Assembly (NCBI GenBank): GCA_009741485.1
Contig: CM019220.1
Span: 1,289,781-1,353,780, forward strand
Direction of reading: 5' to 3'
DNA length: 64,000 bases
Source of the DNA: Malurus cyaneus samueli
Taxonomy: Eukaryota > Chordata > Aves > Passeriformes > Maluridae
The notes below the pieces were generated by a model. It had not been told where the DNA came from and made no database searches. It was given only the letters and a program-made list of their open reading frames with translations. A program made the position numbers and the translations under genes. This document shows, in pieces, positions 63,002 through 64,000 of the stretch; the stretch's first letter is position 1, and the number at the start of each line of letters is the position of its first letter.

Positions 63002-63599
63002 TGATTTGTACTAAAATTTGGGAAAGCAAGCAGATAGATTTGTGGAGAAAGGGCAGCAGCTGAGAACAGACTGAGACATTTTTTGCATGCCAGGTTTGAG
63101 ATCCTGGGATATAAACTTTGCTCTCTCTGAATTAAACTGGAGCAACTCCAGGCTCAGTCATGTAGCTCTGCACAAGGGTGCAAATCAGTTGTTTGGTGAC
63201 TGGGCTAAAGGACATTTATTTTTTGCTAATAAAGCTTTATATGACCAGGCAACAGCATAGGTCCCCAAATCTGCAGATCCTGAAATGTCCACATTCCTGA
63301 ATTTAAACATGTCTGGTAGGAAAATACCCATAAGCAGAAGAGAGGATAATTGGCATCATATGAGTTAGTAAATTTGTTTGTTGATAATTGGAAAGGCATT
63401 TATTATAAGTCCAGAGGTTCCATTTTGCTGTAAACTCAGGCTTATTTTGCTCCCGTCAGACACGAGCTCACGTATTACTACATGACAGACCTTTGAGTAA
63501 AATGATACATTTCCCCCCAGATCAGGCTGTCTGGCCTCAGCAAGTTTATTCAGGCAGTGGAAATCCCTTATTAAATACATTTTTCAAAACTTCCCGCAA

Positions 63600-63870
63600 T
63601 ACTGTTTATTTATAGATTACAGGGGAGATAATCAGTGCTTTCCACTCATATTCGCTTAGTTCTTCCTAATGATACCTAGTCACACTCAGTCATGGTCATG
63701 CATACTCTGCTCCACTCACAGCAAATTCCATTCACAGCAAATTTGAATTCACACTTCATAGTCAATCATTTAACTCATTCACATCAGTCACACTGAATCA
63801 ATACTCCCCCGCTCCCTTCCTTTTAATGCTCATTCCTTTCCTTTCACATTTACTCCTAAACATCTGCAAT
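63600..63870 (+). other. G-poor stretch with degenerate TCAC/TTCACA repeats
   Basis: The plus strand is low in G and rich in TCA, TCAC and TTCACA words, including two copies of CACAGCAAATT at about 63716-63745. A TATAAATAAAC word occurs on the minus strand at about 63607-63617. It could be an old, decayed simple array or part of a repeat continuing beyond the window. Confidence 0.4.
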
Positions 63871-64000
63871 CATCCTCGTTTGCTTGGTGTCTATCCTCAG
63901 AGCAAGAACGTAGCTGTCATTAGCGGTCAGCCCTCTGCAGCTCAGAAATTAGAGGGGTTATTGCAGGGCCAGACAGGCGCTGGAGAATCACAGGTGCTGC

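Noticed and set aside
1..64000. CRISPR array, bacterial operon or plasmid content
   Set aside because: No regularly spaced direct repeats, no ribosome-binding-site-led gene runs, and CR1/ERV content shows a vertebrate nuclear genome.

Overview
The window looks like a gene-poor stretch of a bird nuclear genome, most likely a songbird. The bird call rests on several truncated copies of the avian LINE CR1. Two types of CR1 3' tail are present (one with a 'gatgtggcacttggggaca'-type block, one with a 'gatgagctttaaagtccc'-type block), and several end in degenerate ATTCTRTG-like termini. A betaretrovirus-like endogenous retrovirus and a separate LTR fit the same picture. The songbird assignment is weaker than the bird assignment. 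The DNA is AT-rich, with low CpG outside short blocks. I found no host protein-coding exon, rRNA, tRNA or CRISPR array that I can support.

Layout. Bases 1 to about 3200 hold a broken endogenous retrovirus on the minus strand, cut by the window edge. Reading from high to low coordinates it runs gag (capsid and nucleocapsid), dUTPase, protease and reverse transcriptase (RT). The dUTPase placed before the protease is the betaretrovirus arrangement. RT keeps a 321-codon open frame with its catalytic aspartates, while gag, dUTPase and protease are split by frameshifts and stops. A purine-only tract of about 310 bp follows at 5074-5392. At 5842-6735 lies a minus-strand LTR with a recognisable TATA box, poly(A) signal and terminal TG/CA, and with a GA microsatellite expanded inside its transcribed part.

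From about 6.7 kb to 64 kb the window is non-coding. It carries at least nine CR1 3' fragments in both orientations, scattered homopolymers and AT repeats, and long unique stretches. Some unique stretches keep CpG and homeodomain-like TAAT motifs and look like conserved non-coding elements of a developmental gene desert. The strongest is 26.84-28.08 kb. Conservation cannot be measured from one sequence, so these are candidates only.

Three structures deserve attention. A large imperfect palindrome at about 37.90-38.22 kb has two arms of roughly 145-155 bp around a 22-bp centre. An exact 80-bp duplication at 37052-37212 has its copies separated by a single N and is almost certainly an assembly join. 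A minus-strand G-quadruplex motif with seven G-runs lies at 10961-11001. I saw no new gene system; the most plausible undescribed item is the palindrome.
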